From the NCBI GenBank assembly GCA_030490835.1, contig CM059973.1, positions 55,122,008 through 55,186,007 on the forward strand: 64,000 bases of DNA, written 5' to 3'. Shown in pieces: positions 33,518-44,358 of the stretch (positions are counted from its first letter, which is position 1; each line of letters begins with the position of its first letter). Position numbers and translations under genes: made by a program. Source of the DNA: Annona cherimola. Taxonomy: Eukaryota > Streptophyta > Magnoliopsida > Magnoliales > Annonaceae. The notes below the pieces were generated by a model. The model saw nothing but the letters and a program-made list of their open reading frames with translations, searched no databases and was not told where the DNA came from.

Positions 33518-33888
33518 GGTTCTGGATATTAGTATTGAGGGCATATCACTGCCCCACCAAAGTTATACAATATAGGAGTATTGAATCAGTTTCAGACCAT
33601 ATTAGCCTGTATCGGACTGTTTTTCTACACCAAATAATATGAACAAAATATCAAAAAAAAAAAACGAGATGCAACCGTATATTATTACTTTTGTCTTTAA
33701 CACGAAAATAATGCTCTACATGTCCATTCTCTTTCTAAAGTGGCTGATATCCACATGAAACAAAAAATTAAACGCCAACTGATACACCCCCATATTGTGT
33801 ATTGGACATATTGGACTCGGCCAATACTTATACTATAGTCATATAATATCACTATCGTCCAAAATTCAAAACCATGATTGACATGGAC
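33518..33888. repeat. Dispersed repeat with imperfect inverted ends
   Basis: The left end CATGGTTCTGGATATTAGTA and the reversed right end CATGGTTTTGAATTTTGGAC pair imperfectly. The left-end block reappears near 60468 (CATGGTTCAGAATATTAGTA). No ORF. Confidence 0.5.
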
Positions 33889-34533
33889 TATAACTTGTGC
33901 ATTTCAGTATTCATGAGCTACAGTAGTAATTCCCCCACCATTCTTAGTTTCTTTCAATTGGCATTTTCTCAGATTAGGAAGAAGGTCCTTTTATGTCCAT
34001 GTTCACCTACAATATAAGATTGCATTTCAATTTTTTGGGCATGAATACAGAATTCTTGATGTTGCTTGTCAAGATAGCTGTCCATTCTATCTATCAAAAT
34101 TCATAGCATAGCATAAATAGAAAGGAAGAGGTCTACAACTATGGATGCAGAAACATTCCCTTGTCATAATGTCATGTTTACAGAGACAATGGCCATTAGT
34201 ATATAAGTGAAGTAATGCATTACGCATTGATTCCATATGGATTAACTAATTAGGCATTTACTTTTTATTTAATTGTGCGATTATTACAAAGGTAAATTTG
34301 TGATTGAGATAATTATAATGCATAAACGAGATGTAGTTTTCTGTGGAAAAATTGCTTAGATGTGTTACAAATTATCTGATATGCATGTTTGAATTGTTAA
34401 TTAGAACAGATATTCACTGTGAAGAAGCACAGGTAATGCATATTTCAAAAGATGTCTAACCTCTACATCTAAAAAAGAAACAATGTAAATTTTTAAATAG
34501 AATGAATGGTATTACTTGAGAATTTTGTCATTT

Positions 34534-34591
34534 ACACCTTTGCCAATGTTTTTTTTCTTTCTTTTTCGATGGGAACACCTTTGCCAATGTT
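34534..34591 (-). repeat. Micro-insertion: poly(T) with TCCCATC tail and 17-bp target duplication
   Basis: ACACCTTTGCCAATGTT occurs at 34534-34550 and 34575-34591. Between them, read on the minus strand, is TCCCATCGAAAAAG followed by an A-rich run. The structure is that of an extremely 5'-truncated LINE or SINE insertion. A similar one lies at 63868-63929. Confidence 0.7.
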
Positions 34592-34754
34592 ATGTTTACG
34601 TCTTACGTATTAACATATCCAAATAGCCCCTTAAATAATTAAACACCTGTAGGAATTAAATATTACTATAATTTTGTAAAAAAGAATCTCAGATATAGTA
34701 TTCATAGAAGTAACGATGAAATATACCAAAATATCAAAGATTACCGCGACCATA

Positions 34755-34832
34755 GTTCATCATTCTTTATTGCAGCAGCATCCATGCAGCTGACCCCACA
34801 TAGGTGGGAAAAAACTTATGATGATGATTAAA
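34755..34832 (+). repeat. 3' tail of an RTE-type LINE
   Basis: CATCCATGCAGCTGACCCCA, CATAGGTGGGAAAAA and the terminal TTATGATGATGATTAA match the end of the longer copy at 42345-42662. Only the last 80 bp or so remain. Confidence 0.7.
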
Positions 34833-35146
34833 TATTCCATAGACTTAAACAGAAGAAACTTGTTGGAAGTCATACACTCCTGAGTGCATGTGAGGATGAT
34901 ATTGGGTAATGAGCAGCCGGTCAGAACTTTCCTTGGCAACAGCTGGTTTCACCAGGTGCTAGAAATAATAGATAAGGCTCCCTAAATAGTAGAATGTTAC
35001 TGTTGAAGGAGACAATTCAAGAATATGTTTAAAAGGCTAGGCCTAAGGAAGATTAGAGACAATAGTAATATTTTATCAAAAAGTTAAGATTTTCTTATCA
35101 GAATAAAAAGGTTAAGATTCTCCCGAACAGCTAGTAGATGATATAG

Positions 35147-35380
35147 GCAGCATTTGGGAATGTAAAGGGGGAAGTAGAAAGTGAGCACACCACTCTCCCA
35201 TCTGATTTAACCTCTTTAACTACTTTAACTACATTTTTTTTCCATTTTACCCCAATGTTCTAATCGTTTTCTAATGCAACTATCCTATTTATTCCCATTT
35301 TACTCTTATCATATCATATCACATTCACAATTTTCAAAAAATTTCCCACTTTCCACTTACAATCACAAAACAGACCCATA
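35147..35380. repeat. MITE, diverged GGGTGT family (reverse orientation)
   Basis: Starts CAGCATTTGGGAA and ends AAAACAGACCC. Reversed, its inside reads GTGATATGATATGATAAGAG and AATAAATAGGATAGTTGCAT like the 31-kb copies. Confidence 0.65.
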
Positions 35381-35546
35381 GTTTGGGTTGAATGAGTACC
35401 TCAGTAGTGTAACAGTCCTAGTGACAATTTTATGAACAGAAATTGCACCAGTCTCATCTACAATTCGTATGCATTGTAAATTACTACTGAAATGCAAAAA
35501 GATAATACAACAGGAAATTGAAAGGAAAAGAATTTTCCACACATAC

Positions 35547-35604
35547 CCCCTTCTCCGCAGATGCTTGCGACAAGCTTAGCCTTAAGAAGGATCCTCCATT
35601 TATC
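35547..35604 (-). pseudogene. TRF-like gene, telobox exon
   Basis: The acceptor AATTGTGCAG precedes DKWRILLKAKLVASICGEG, and the donor GTATGTG follows at 35546. Joined to the previous exon it gives SVDLK-DKWRILLKA, the diagnostic end of the telobox Myb helix (VDLKDKWR). The exon ends with an extra base in a run of five G, so it does not join the next exon in phase. Either one G is an insertion or another donor is used. Confidence 0.8.
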
Positions 35605-36059
35605 CTGCACAATTGAATAATTTTTAATTTTCATCAGTTATTTCCCTTACAGAATTCATGAAATTCAGCTAGTATATAATCATTGACATGACAAATTTCC
35701 ATTAGAGTTGGTCATGCAAAGCATGAGCATACTCGAAACTCCACACATGCTACTGTTGTGTAATCCAGCCTGACATGTAGGGTCCATCCAACGATGAAAC
35801 AGGCCCATGGGCAATCTGGATGAAAAAAAGTTGATGCTTCAGGCCAGAATGTGCAACTTGTGTGAAATGGACACATGTTTAAGAGGTGTATGTTTGAATG
35901 AGCAGTTCCCCTCACACTAGTTGAAATTCAAGGCAAATTAAGCACAATCCATGTTTTGATGATTAACAACTCCATTTGAGAAATAAGTAAGTACTAATGA
36001 GGTTGCTAAGTGTTCCAAAGGTTTAAAAATTCAATATTCAAAAGATAGCCGGTCAAATC

Positions 36060-37930
36060 GCAACCCCAAGTCGACTCAACTATCGACTTAGGTCAAGTCG
36101 ATACCCAAGTCGACTCCAGAATCGACTTCAAGTGCATTAAATTCGTCAAAGCTGAAATTGAGAATCGAAGACAAGTGAAGTCACAGTCGAAGTCGACTCC
36201 GCTTGCGAATTAGGTGAAGTCGCAAACCCAAGTCGACTCCAGATGCGACTTGGGTATGGCCTTGCTGAAGACTTCGAGATCTCATAATCGAGTCGCTTTC
36301 CAAGTCGACTCCATCATGCGACTTAGGTGAAGTCGCATCTCAAGTCGACCAGAGCATGCGACTTGAGTAAAGTCGAAGTTCAAGTCGACCCAAACCTGCG
36401 ACTCCAGTACATGGCCACCAATAATGATTCAATCATGTCTTGGGCAACAAAATCATGGAATAGCTATTTTGGAATCAAGGCCACCAGGATGAACTTCTCA
36501 AGAAATGTGGATCATATCCAACTTCAAGCAAAACATCACATATCAAAGACATCTAATGAAGATCAAGAGAAGAAAGAGAATATACTCGACTAAAGATCAC
36601 TTGCAAGACCTTAAAAGTTTCAAGATAATCAATGGCTGGTGAAGTCGCATCCGAAGTCGACTCCACCTGCGATTTGGGTCAAGTCCGAGACCAAGCCGAC
36701 CTGAAGCGGAACTTGAAAGTGGAAGCCGAAAACCGAAGTCACACCCGAAGTCGACTCCACCATGCAACTTGAACGAAGTTGCATGCCAAGTCGACTCTGT
36801 TGGAAACAATACTTCAAAACAAAGTAAAATTGACCAAAGATTAAGTTTTGATGATTAACAACAACTAACTTGAGTATATTTAAAGGACTAATGAGTTTGC
36901 CATTTGTTTTAAGGAACTTAAGTAGCCAAGTCGATCCCCAAGTCGACTTGGACTTCGACTTAGGGTGAAGTCGATCCCAAAGTCGACTTAACTATCGACT
37001 TGAGAAAGAACCTCAAAGGCAAAATCAACTTGCAGGTGAAGTCGCATCCCAAGTCGACTCCACATGCGACTTGGGAAGTCAAGTCGCAAACGAAGTCGAC
37101 CTCGATATCGACTTCAAACATGAAAAACTGTCCAGAGTTGAAAATGGGAGAAGAACAAGTGAAGTCGCAGGCCAAGTCGACTCCACTTGCGACTTGGCTT
37201 CAAGTCGCAAACGAAGTCGACTCCAGGATCGACTTCAGATGGCGAAAACTCTCCAGAGTTGAAGTTCAGAACACGAAGTGCCGAAGTCGCACCCCAAGTC
37301 GACTCCACTTGCGACTTGAGGTGAAGTCGCAGACGAAGTCGACTCCAACATAGACTTGGATCGGGCAGAGGAGATTTTCCTGAAGACAAGATGGATTAAA
37401 TGATTTCAAGATCAACATTAAGATTCTCAAGTCCAAGGCAAAGCTCCAAGCATATTTTCAAATTATGAATATTAATGAATCAAAGGGAAAAAACAACCAA
37501 TACAAAGTCTCCAAGTTTCACAAGGTCTACAAAGAAGAAGAACAATCCAAGTTCAAGCGAGATGCATAAACCAAGAAGATTGTTCGAGTTCAAGACTCAT
37601 GAGTTCAAGGTTTGCAAATTACGGAGCTAATGAAAGCAAGACACAATGATCTAAAAGTAATACAAAAATGCAAAAGAACTAAAGGCATAGAGAAGACTAA
37701 GCAAAAGAAAGAGCTTTCCAAGTTTTCAAGTTCATAAAGCCAACTGCCGAGGTGAAGTCGCACCCGAAGTCGACTTCACCTGCGACTTGGGTCAAGTTGA
37801 TGCCCAAGTCGACCCTGACTGAAACTTGAAGTTGCGACGGAGAAGCGAAGTCGCACCCGAAGTCGACTCCATCTGCGACTTGGGCGAAGTCGCATCCGAA
37901 GTCGACTCCACATGCGACTTGGGTCGCAAC
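36060..37930. repeat. GTCGAC palindromic repeat arrays (outer and inner LTR)
   Basis: More than 20 units in three blocks (36060-36400, 36640-36797, 36930-37930 with gaps). Typical unit: AAGTCGCA-CC, then AAGTCGACTCCA, then TGCGACTTGG. The half-sites are inverted around a GTCGAC core. Both LTR copies have them upstream of their TATA boxes, so they are U3 repeats and not a CRISPR or satellite. Confidence 0.88.
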
Positions 37931-38638
37931 GGTCGGAATTTATTCGAACATTGGCGCATTAAATGCGCGCCACCTACCCTCTAACGTTCGGATTCCCTCC
38001 AAAATTATAAATAGCATTCATGGTGGACGAGGGAAGTAGCTGAAAATCATTAAGAGTGCATAACTACCATCTACAAGAGCTTTAAAGAGATCAAGCTAAC
38101 CAAAGAGGAAGAACTTTGCTTCAAACTGCAAGAGCTCAACTACTGATCATACAAAGCCACTTCAACAAGTTCTTCTCTGCGCCAAACTGCTTCTACACAT
38201 CTGTAAAGTGTAGTTTTCTTATTGTTTCTGTTGTATGTGTTAAACTTGATTTAGTTTGAGGAACTAAGATCAAGTGTAAGCAAAGTAGTGTGTGATTGGA
38301 GTGTGACTCATCACCTACTTGTGCTGTGTTTTGTTGATGCCACCTAGAGCTGGAATCTAGAAGAGAGCAGTGGCTCTAATTGTATTAAGAGAATACAATA
38401 GTGGAACCCAAGTCACAAGGAGTGTGAGCTTGGAAGAGTGGAGTAGGGAGGTTGCCCGAACCACTATAAAAATCCTGTGTGCTTGATTTATACTTCTGCT
38501 ATTTACATTGTTTTCCATTTCGTTTCTCCATTAAGGGGACTGGATTAATCCGGGGATAAGCTTCTGTTTAAGATATAATTTTTAAATACCCAATTCACCC
38601 CTCCCCTCTTGGGTTTTGTCATCAACTCGGGACCAACA
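36798..38638 (+). mobile_element. Solo LTR, TGTTGG family (inner copy)
   Basis: 1841 bp, TGTTGGAAACAA to GGGACCAACA, with a perfect duplication GACTC at 36793-36797 and 38639-38643. The target is itself a GTCGAC repeat of the outer copy. A TATA box TATAAATA lies at 38006-38013. About 30-50 bp upstream is a GCGCATTAAATGCGC palindrome. R/U5 contains the block TAGAGCTGGAATCTAGAAGA, shared with the other copies. Confidence 0.93.
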
Positions 38639-40802
38639 GACTCCAAATGTGACTTGGTTCGCAATGGTCGAAAAAATTCGAACTTTGGCGCATTTAATGC
38701 GCGCCACCTACCACCAAACGTTCGAATTTACTTCTCATTATATAAGGAGCATCAAATGAACGTAAATGCAGTTGGAAAAACATTGAATGAGCTCACCTTC
38801 CACCCTCTCTTGCATTTAAGTTGGTCTACAAAAAGATTGAAGCAGAACTGCACTTTAAATCTGCTGAAAGCTGCCTTGCTCAATCATCTACTGCTTTTAC
38901 AAGTTCTTCTAAGTGTTGTAAACTGCCTACACAAATCTGTAACGTGTAGATTCTTTTCATTTATTGATTATTTGTTTTTACCACTTTGTTTGATACTGGA
39001 GATCGAAATCAAGTGAAACCAAAGTAGTGTGTGACTGGAGTGAAGCTCGTCAACTACTTGTGCTGAGATTGTACAAGCCCCCTAGAGCTGGAATCTAGAA
39101 GAGAGCTACTGCTCTAAGTTGTATTGAAATACTATAGTGGAATCCAAGGCACAACGGGTGTATGCTTGGAAGAGTGGAGTAGGGGAGGTTGCCCGAACCA
39201 CTATAAATCTCTGTCTCTTGGAATGGCTTGATTGTTTGTGTTTTATTGTTTCATTGCTTTATTTCTCTCCAACTTGTTGATTGTTTCATTGAGGGGATTA
39301 ATTCCAAAAAGGGGAAAATTTATGTTTAAGCAAAGAATTTTAAAATAAGCAATTCACCCCTCCCCTCTTAGGTAACTGTCATAAACTCGGAACCAACACT
39401 AGTAACAAAACAACACTAGTAAGAGTTGCTGTCTTTATGACTTTTAATCATAGGGTGAAGTCAGGGGTAAACAGCCTCTTTCTTAAAACCAAGGGTAAGG
39501 CTGAGTACATCAACACCCCTCCCAACAGCCTGCAATGTGTGGGAGCTGTGTGCACAAGGGTTGACCTTTAGGCCTTTACTGAATAACAGTTTAATGAAGT
39601 TGAAAAAAGTACTACTAAATCTTATAAGAGTGCAAAACAGATGCCAAAAAGCTTTCTATTCATCTTTAATGCTACACTTGAATGTATGTTGTTTCTTTTT
39701 CTTGAAGATAAAATTTCATTCTATCTTACACAAGAATAATAAATGAAGAAGTAAAGCACAGTTGTTCAATTCCAAAATTGACAGTGACAGTTGAAATAGT
39801 ATTTCAATTGTTCTCACCAATCTCTCTCTCTTTTTTTTCCCCTTTCGTCTGGGATTAAAATACATCAATAACATGCTTATGTCAATAAAGGGCTTTGCCC
39901 TAATATATAGCCTTGTAGGTCGCACAAGCATTAAGTTATCACCTACACTGGAGGAACCCTTCTCATTCAAACCTGCCTTTTTTTTTTTTTTAAACTGCTT
40001 AGGTAACCTACTTGACCATTTTCTGATTATCCACAGGGCGAGGCCACAAGTTACAGAATTTGGAAAACCCATTATAGCTGTGACATGAAGATGAACTCTA
40101 TGATTTTATATCAACCACCATCCAAAGAAAAACATTATCTATGACTTAAATGGCCCTACCAATTCAACCTGTAGTGGCAACGGACAATGCAACTAAGGAT
40201 CCACAACTAACAAAGAAAATAACGGCTAATTCTGAAAATCTCACCATCATCGTCAAAGGATAGCACAATTAGGTAAATTTCTGTCATAATGAGCTCATGC
40301 GCCTTCCATGTATTTCTCACTTTCAAACATAACAAAATCGAATTCAGTTAATCGCATCAGTGCCATGGATAACTTGGTTGCAAGATATTTTATGCAGTTT
40401 AGTATTCAAGGATAATATTTCATGTGTAGGTGCTCAAAGCTTAAGATTTGCCCACAACTACAACTCATTAACCTATTTTGACTACCCACCTCCAAGTTCC
40501 ATATGGAATTTTCAACAATGGCCGGATGTCAATATTGATGGATTAATTTCAGCGCAGGTGCTGTCAAAATATGAAGAACCTTTGGAATCCTTGATTATAA
40601 CAACCGAATAAAGAGGAAGTTTCTATGAAACTTGGTAATCCTTGATTACAATAACCAAATATGTTTGAAATGAAGTCCCCATCATATATTTTTGATAACC
40701 TCAAGATTAAAAGTCAACCAAAAAGTATGGTAAGCAAGACACAGATGACAACTAAAATATCAAGGATTTCAATGAATGATTCAATTTTTAAGTCATTGAT
40801 AC

Positions 40803-40961
40803 CTTGAGATCAACTGATGTGCCACAACTATAACAAGAAAAAGCAAGTCTTTTTATTTCTGACCACCTTCCAGCTCCGAACCTAGATACCCCTTCAACTA
40901 ACTTCATGACCTCCAAAATGTCAAAGCTCGGTGATGCTTCCTCCGGATCCCACCTTTGAGG
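40803..40961 (-). pseudogene. TRF-like gene, SANT/Myb exon
   Basis: The open frame reads QRWDPEEASPSFD, then EVMKLVEGVSRFGAGRWSEI and KRLAFSCYSCGTSVDLK, with donor AAG-GTATCA at 40802. GAGRWSEIK and TSVDLK are hallmark SANT/telobox residues. The 5' boundary is uncertain: a TAA at 40962-40964 sets the limit, and acceptors at about 40954 or 40940 are possible. The tryptophan normally found in helix 1 (HH-WT) is not in this exon, so it may be in a preceding one or lost. Confidence 0.82.
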
Positions 40962-41237
40962 TTAGCACAACTGCATCATTGTCATTTCAGGTACCTTCCA
41001 ATGAATCTAACCTGTTTAGGAACAGATACTACTCTTCTGATTCAGCAATGCTCTGAGACAAGCAAGAACAGACTAATTTGTTAGCCCTGTGCACTTGATG
41101 GTATTAGATGGACTTTAAGTAATTCCATGCAAATGGATCCCCACCGATTTGAGCTAATAGGAACAGGAAGATTGCAGAGACCTGCACACATGCAGTTCTT
41201 CCTACTCTGGAAGTCACTTACAATCTTGTTCAGTGAC

Positions 41238-41357
41238 CTGCCAAAGATGCAGCATTGATCCAAATCCACATTTAGCAAGATGAAGAATTAACTGAGCAGT
41301 AGCACCACAATCTTCAGCATTATCAAAGACATCTACTATTGAAGGAAAAGCAGCAGC
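41238..41357 (-). pseudogene. Tentative exon of the TRF-like gene
   Basis: An open 40-codon block, AAAFPSIVDVFDNAEDCGAT followed by AQLILHLAKCGFGSMLHLWQ, is bounded by an AG (CCCTTGAAG) and a GT (CAG-GTCACT) and is in phase 0 at both ends. I recognise no family. It could be chance or belong to another gene. Confidence 0.25.
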
Positions 41358-41514
41358 CTTCAAGGGAAAAAGTGAAACTATGGGGAATTTTTTATATTAG
41401 GGGGCTTCCAATTCTTATAACCTTTGTGTCAAGTGCAAATGTCTGAATGAGACCACCTACAATAAATCAAAACATGAACAGGCAGAAGCAGAAATATCAG
41501 CTAGATCATCTTAC

Positions 41515-41646
41515 AGGGTGTCTATTCAGTTCTGGAAAGGCTCTAGATTTCCATAATTGGCTTCCACTATTCACATCATGTCGAGAACTGTGCATACCAA
41601 GAGCCTTATTTACCAATCTCACAGCCATGCCACCAGACTGGAATTT
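41515..41646 (-). pseudogene. Tentative exon of the TRF-like gene
   Basis: An open 44-codon block, KFQSGGMAVRLVNKALGMHS then RHDVNSGSQLWKSRAFPELN, has a good acceptor (TTATCAG) and a strong donor (GTAAGATG), phase 0 at both ends. The position between AT-hook and SANT exons fits a linker exon. I do not recognise the sequence as a named domain. Confidence 0.45.
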
Positions 41647-42292
41647 CTGATAATTGAAGAAGAACAAAAATTAAAAGGTCAATTCAATTCCAAAAGTCAA
41701 ACACAGAATAATTGTAATCACCTGCAGTATTTACTAAACAACTGAAAATCCACTCTGAAGGTAAAGCCAAAAATGCTACCATGTAGGTGGCTTGACAAAT
41801 TCAATAATGACATCTACCCATATATACCACGGCAGGCACAAATAAATGTGCATTTGATGGATAAGCCACAAAGGAATAGAATTAGAAATGAATGCATTCA
41901 TGTGAAGGCTCAGGACTTGGTAGTAAACTCAGATGGTAGCAGACCATGCGTGATGTAGAGCACAGACAACACAAAAACAGCAACAAATGGGTTAATGTTG
42001 AAAGTCATAAAGGGTCAAGGGAACGAGAAGGATGACAGTTAAAGATAGTAATAAAAAATCTGACAACCTGTGTTTTAACTAATAACACATTCCTTGATAA
42101 AGTGAAACTAAATTATAAGGCCAATCAGATGATTGGATAAAGAGACAAATTTTTGATAGAATTAAACAGTCCTGTTAGAAAAGTTTTAAGTTCTCCAAGT
42201 TCATTCTCTCCGTTGGGATATCCTTGATGCCAGAAATTTCCCAATCTAGGAACTTGGATTTGAGGCCTTGATTCTTAAAAAATAAAAAATAA

Positions 42293-42335
42293 ATAATAGT
42301 AATAGTAATAGTAATAGTAATAGTAATAATAATAT
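42293..42335. repeat. Trinucleotide/hexanucleotide microsatellite
   Basis: AATAGT repeated about seven times, turning into AAT units. It lies directly before a LINE tail. Confidence 0.9.
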
Positions 42336-42344
42336 CATTATTAG

Positions 42345-42662
42345 TAGGAGTGAAATAATTCGAGAAAATCTAAAAGTGAAACTAATAGGTGATAAAATGA
42401 GGAAAAATAGATTAAGATGGTTTGGTTATGTTAAATGTAGGCCTAAAATAGCACCGGTTAGAAGAGCAGAGTTTATACAAGTAGAAGGTGGTAGGAGAAT
42501 GAGAGGAAGACCCAAAAAAAACATGAATGGAAGTAATTAAATAAGATTTGAAAATATTACAAATTACTAAAAATTTAGTCTCTAATCGCCGAGAATGGTG
42601 GAACGGAATCCATGCAGCCAACCCCACCTACGTAGGAAATGGCTTATGATGATGATGATGAA
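42345..42662 (+). mobile_element. 5'-truncated RTE-type LINE, 3' end
   Basis: Encodes remains of the ORF2 C-terminus: KMRKNRLRWFGYVKCRP, IAPVRRAEFIQVEGGRRMRG, RPKK, then stops and shifts. The noncoding end reads CCATGCAGCCAACCCCACCT and closes with a GATGATGATG run, as plant RTE LINEs do. It sits in a TRF-like gene intron. Confidence 0.8.
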
Positions 42663-42870
42663 TACTGTTATCATGAACTCGGTGGGCAACCTTGTCTAGT
42701 TTTTCCAATTACCATTAGTCAAATTGGATCTTGTGTCAAGATACCAACAAGTGGTCGCCACGAGTAGCTGATCCAGAAAACAAACACATCCATAGGTTAA
42801 GCATTAGATTCCTAGGCCAATATTCTATTCATTCAATAATCTAGAAATAAGAAAGAACAAATTAATTAAT

Positions 42871-43292
42871 TGATGGAGATTATGTTGTAATGCACTCACT
42901 CCATACCTATTTGAGGTGTAACTGAAAGAAATTAGGGTTTATTAATTAACAGTTTAAATTATTGGTTTTTATTTTTAATAATTTCCTAGTTTGCAAGTTA
43001 TTTGTCATACAAGTCTGCTTAGTACGCAAGTTTACTTATAGAGCCAAGTTGCTTATTGCGCAAGGTTTTGATTTCTTATTACATACGTTTCCTTTGTATA
43101 AATAGGGTTACATGGGTTCTATGTAGAATAACTTATTTGTTTATAACTAATTAAGATTTTGCTTTCCCTAAAATTCTCTTTTAATTCTCTCATCTCTAAT
43201 TTCTTCCAATTCTTTCCCCTTTCTTCCCTTCTCATCCTCTTGAGAGGATCCTTCCTCTTTCTTCTGTCTTCTTCCCTACTCTTCCTGCATCA
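42871..43292 (+). mobile_element. Chromovirus solo LTR
   Basis: 422 bp, TGATGGAGATTATG to CTTCCTGCATCA, flanked by TTAAT (42866-42870) and TTCAT (43293-43297). TATA-like TATAAATAGGG near 43100. It belongs to the same family as the LTRs of the element 370 bp downstream. Confidence 0.85.
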
Positions 43293-43575
43293 TTCATATT
43301 GCCAACCAAGGTGCTTGGCATCAGCACATGATAGCAACATGGAACAAAAGTTGGCTCACTTTTCTAAACTATACACAAGACAGAGATTCTTCTTAAATGA
43401 GATGCAAGACTTCTCACAAAGTCAAATTATTCAAATCATTGATAATGTGGTGCCCTAAATTAAAGATTTGAGCCACCACCTTTGCTTGTAGAAAATGTAG
43501 CCAACCCAAGCATGAGAAATAAGAATCAATAAATATACATATAAATAAAGGTCAATGAGCAAGTGGAAGATGAGT

Positions 43576-43660
43576 AAGGTGGTGTTTGGGAAGTGGGAAA
43601 AATATTGTGGGGGGTGAGGGGGTGAAATTTGGTGGAAATTTTTTTTTCAAATAGATAGGG
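43576..43660. repeat. MITE left half; right half at 52603-52733
   Basis: GGTGGTGTTTGGGAAGTGGG and following bases match the GGGTGT family. The rest of the MITE (AGTAAAGGGAATAAATTTAA, GGATTAGTTGTAT...) resumes at 52603. The chromovirus therefore inserted into this MITE. Confidence 0.7.
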
Positions 43661-44064
43661 TGATGGAGATCGTGTTGACAAGCGTCCGCCTCGTACCTAT
43701 GTGAGACGCAATCGTAGAAATTATGGTTTATTTTTATAAACGGTTCAAATTATAAGATTTATTTTTTTATTATTTCTTAGTACACAAGTTACATGTTGTA
43801 CAAGTTAGACTAATACGCAAGTTTAATTGCAGGGCAAGTTTGTGAGTTATGTAGAGTTCCACTTTCTTATTACTTAAGTTACCTTTTCTATAAATAGAAT
43901 TACAGAGGCTTTATGTATGACAATTTACTTTGGCAATTGACTTTGAGATTTTGTTTTCCCAAAAATTTTCTTCCCTTCTCCAACTCGAATTCCTCTCTTT
44001 CTTCCCTCATTTTCCCCTTGAGAGAATCCTTCCTCCTTTCTTCTCCTCTGCTAGTCCTGCATCA
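43661..44064 (+). repeat. 5' LTR of the chromovirus
   Basis: 404 bp, TGATGGAGATCGTG to CTAGTCCTGCATCA, with TATA-like TATAAATAGAATTAC near 43890. It is similar to 42871-43292, 50871-51279 and 52184-52597. Confidence 0.88.
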
Positions 44065-44067
44065 ACT

Positions 44068-44079
44068 TGGCATCTGAGC
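44068..44079 (+). other. Primer binding site, decayed (initiator Met type)
   Basis: TGGCATCTGAGC, three bases after the LTR. The inverted copy keeps the canonical TGGTATCAGAGC (50856-50867, minus), so two bases have changed here. Confidence 0.8.
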
Positions 44080-44358
44080 AAAATCTCGTTAAATTTTCTA
44101 AGGGAGATTGAGACAACAGCAGAATTTTGCAGGCGACAAAAAATTTTCAGCCACAACATAGTGGTTGGAAAACACAAGATACCGCTCACGCGAGTTACTG
44201 ATCACGCTGCCTCTAAAAATTTCTATCACCTGAAAATTTTCAACGCTGGATTTTTACACGCCACCACACACTACTTAGCACCAAGTAGATTCCAGATCTA
44301 TTAGGAAATTGCACAACAGCCCAAGAATTTTCAGAAATTACAGAACGGCCTTCTACTT

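Larger units (their letters stand above)
32981..35546 (-). other. Last intron of the TRF-like gene
   Basis: Noncoding. It holds a dispersed foldback repeat (33518-33888), a LINE tail (34755-34832), a poly(T) micro-insertion (34534-34591) and a MITE (35147-35380). Small open frames here, for example around 33100-33340, show no motif. Confidence 0.6.
35922..39398 (+). mobile_element. Solo LTR, TGTTGG family (outer copy)
   Basis: Plus orientation, in two blocks, 35922-36797 and 38644-39398 (1631 bp together). It is flanked by CTAGT at 35917-35921 and 39399-39403. The left end has decayed to TGAAATTC. The right end reads ACCAACA. Its TATA-like TATATAAG is at about 38738-38746. The U3 carries GTCGAC repeats (36060-36797). 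It is split by the inner copy. Confidence 0.88.
35605..40802 (-). other. 5.2-kb intron of the TRF-like gene
   Basis: Splits the Myb domain between VDLK and DKWR. It contains the nested pair of solo LTRs (35922-39398). The parts outside them, including 39404-40802, are AT-rich with no recognised exon on either strand. Confidence 0.7.

Noticed and set aside
37000..37389. 91-117-codon open frames on both strands
   Set aside because: Again translations of the palindromic array; no independent coding evidence.
36060..37930. Regular-looking repeats suggestive of a CRISPR array
   Set aside because: Spacing is irregular, units are palindromic and diverged, and they lie in LTR U3 regions of a plant genome.
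39873..40088. Conserved-looking phrase TTTGCCCTAATATATAGCCTTG
   Set aside because: It seemed familiar as a dispersed plant repeat, but no boundaries or second copy exist in the window.
40360..40611. 83-codon plus-strand open frame in the TRF-like intron
   Set aside because: No recognisable motif, no splice support, opposite strand to the gene; probably chance.
44007..44304. 124-codon open frame after the chromovirus 5' LTR
   Set aside because: It crosses the LTR end, primer site and leader; the matching leader in the inverted copy is noncoding.
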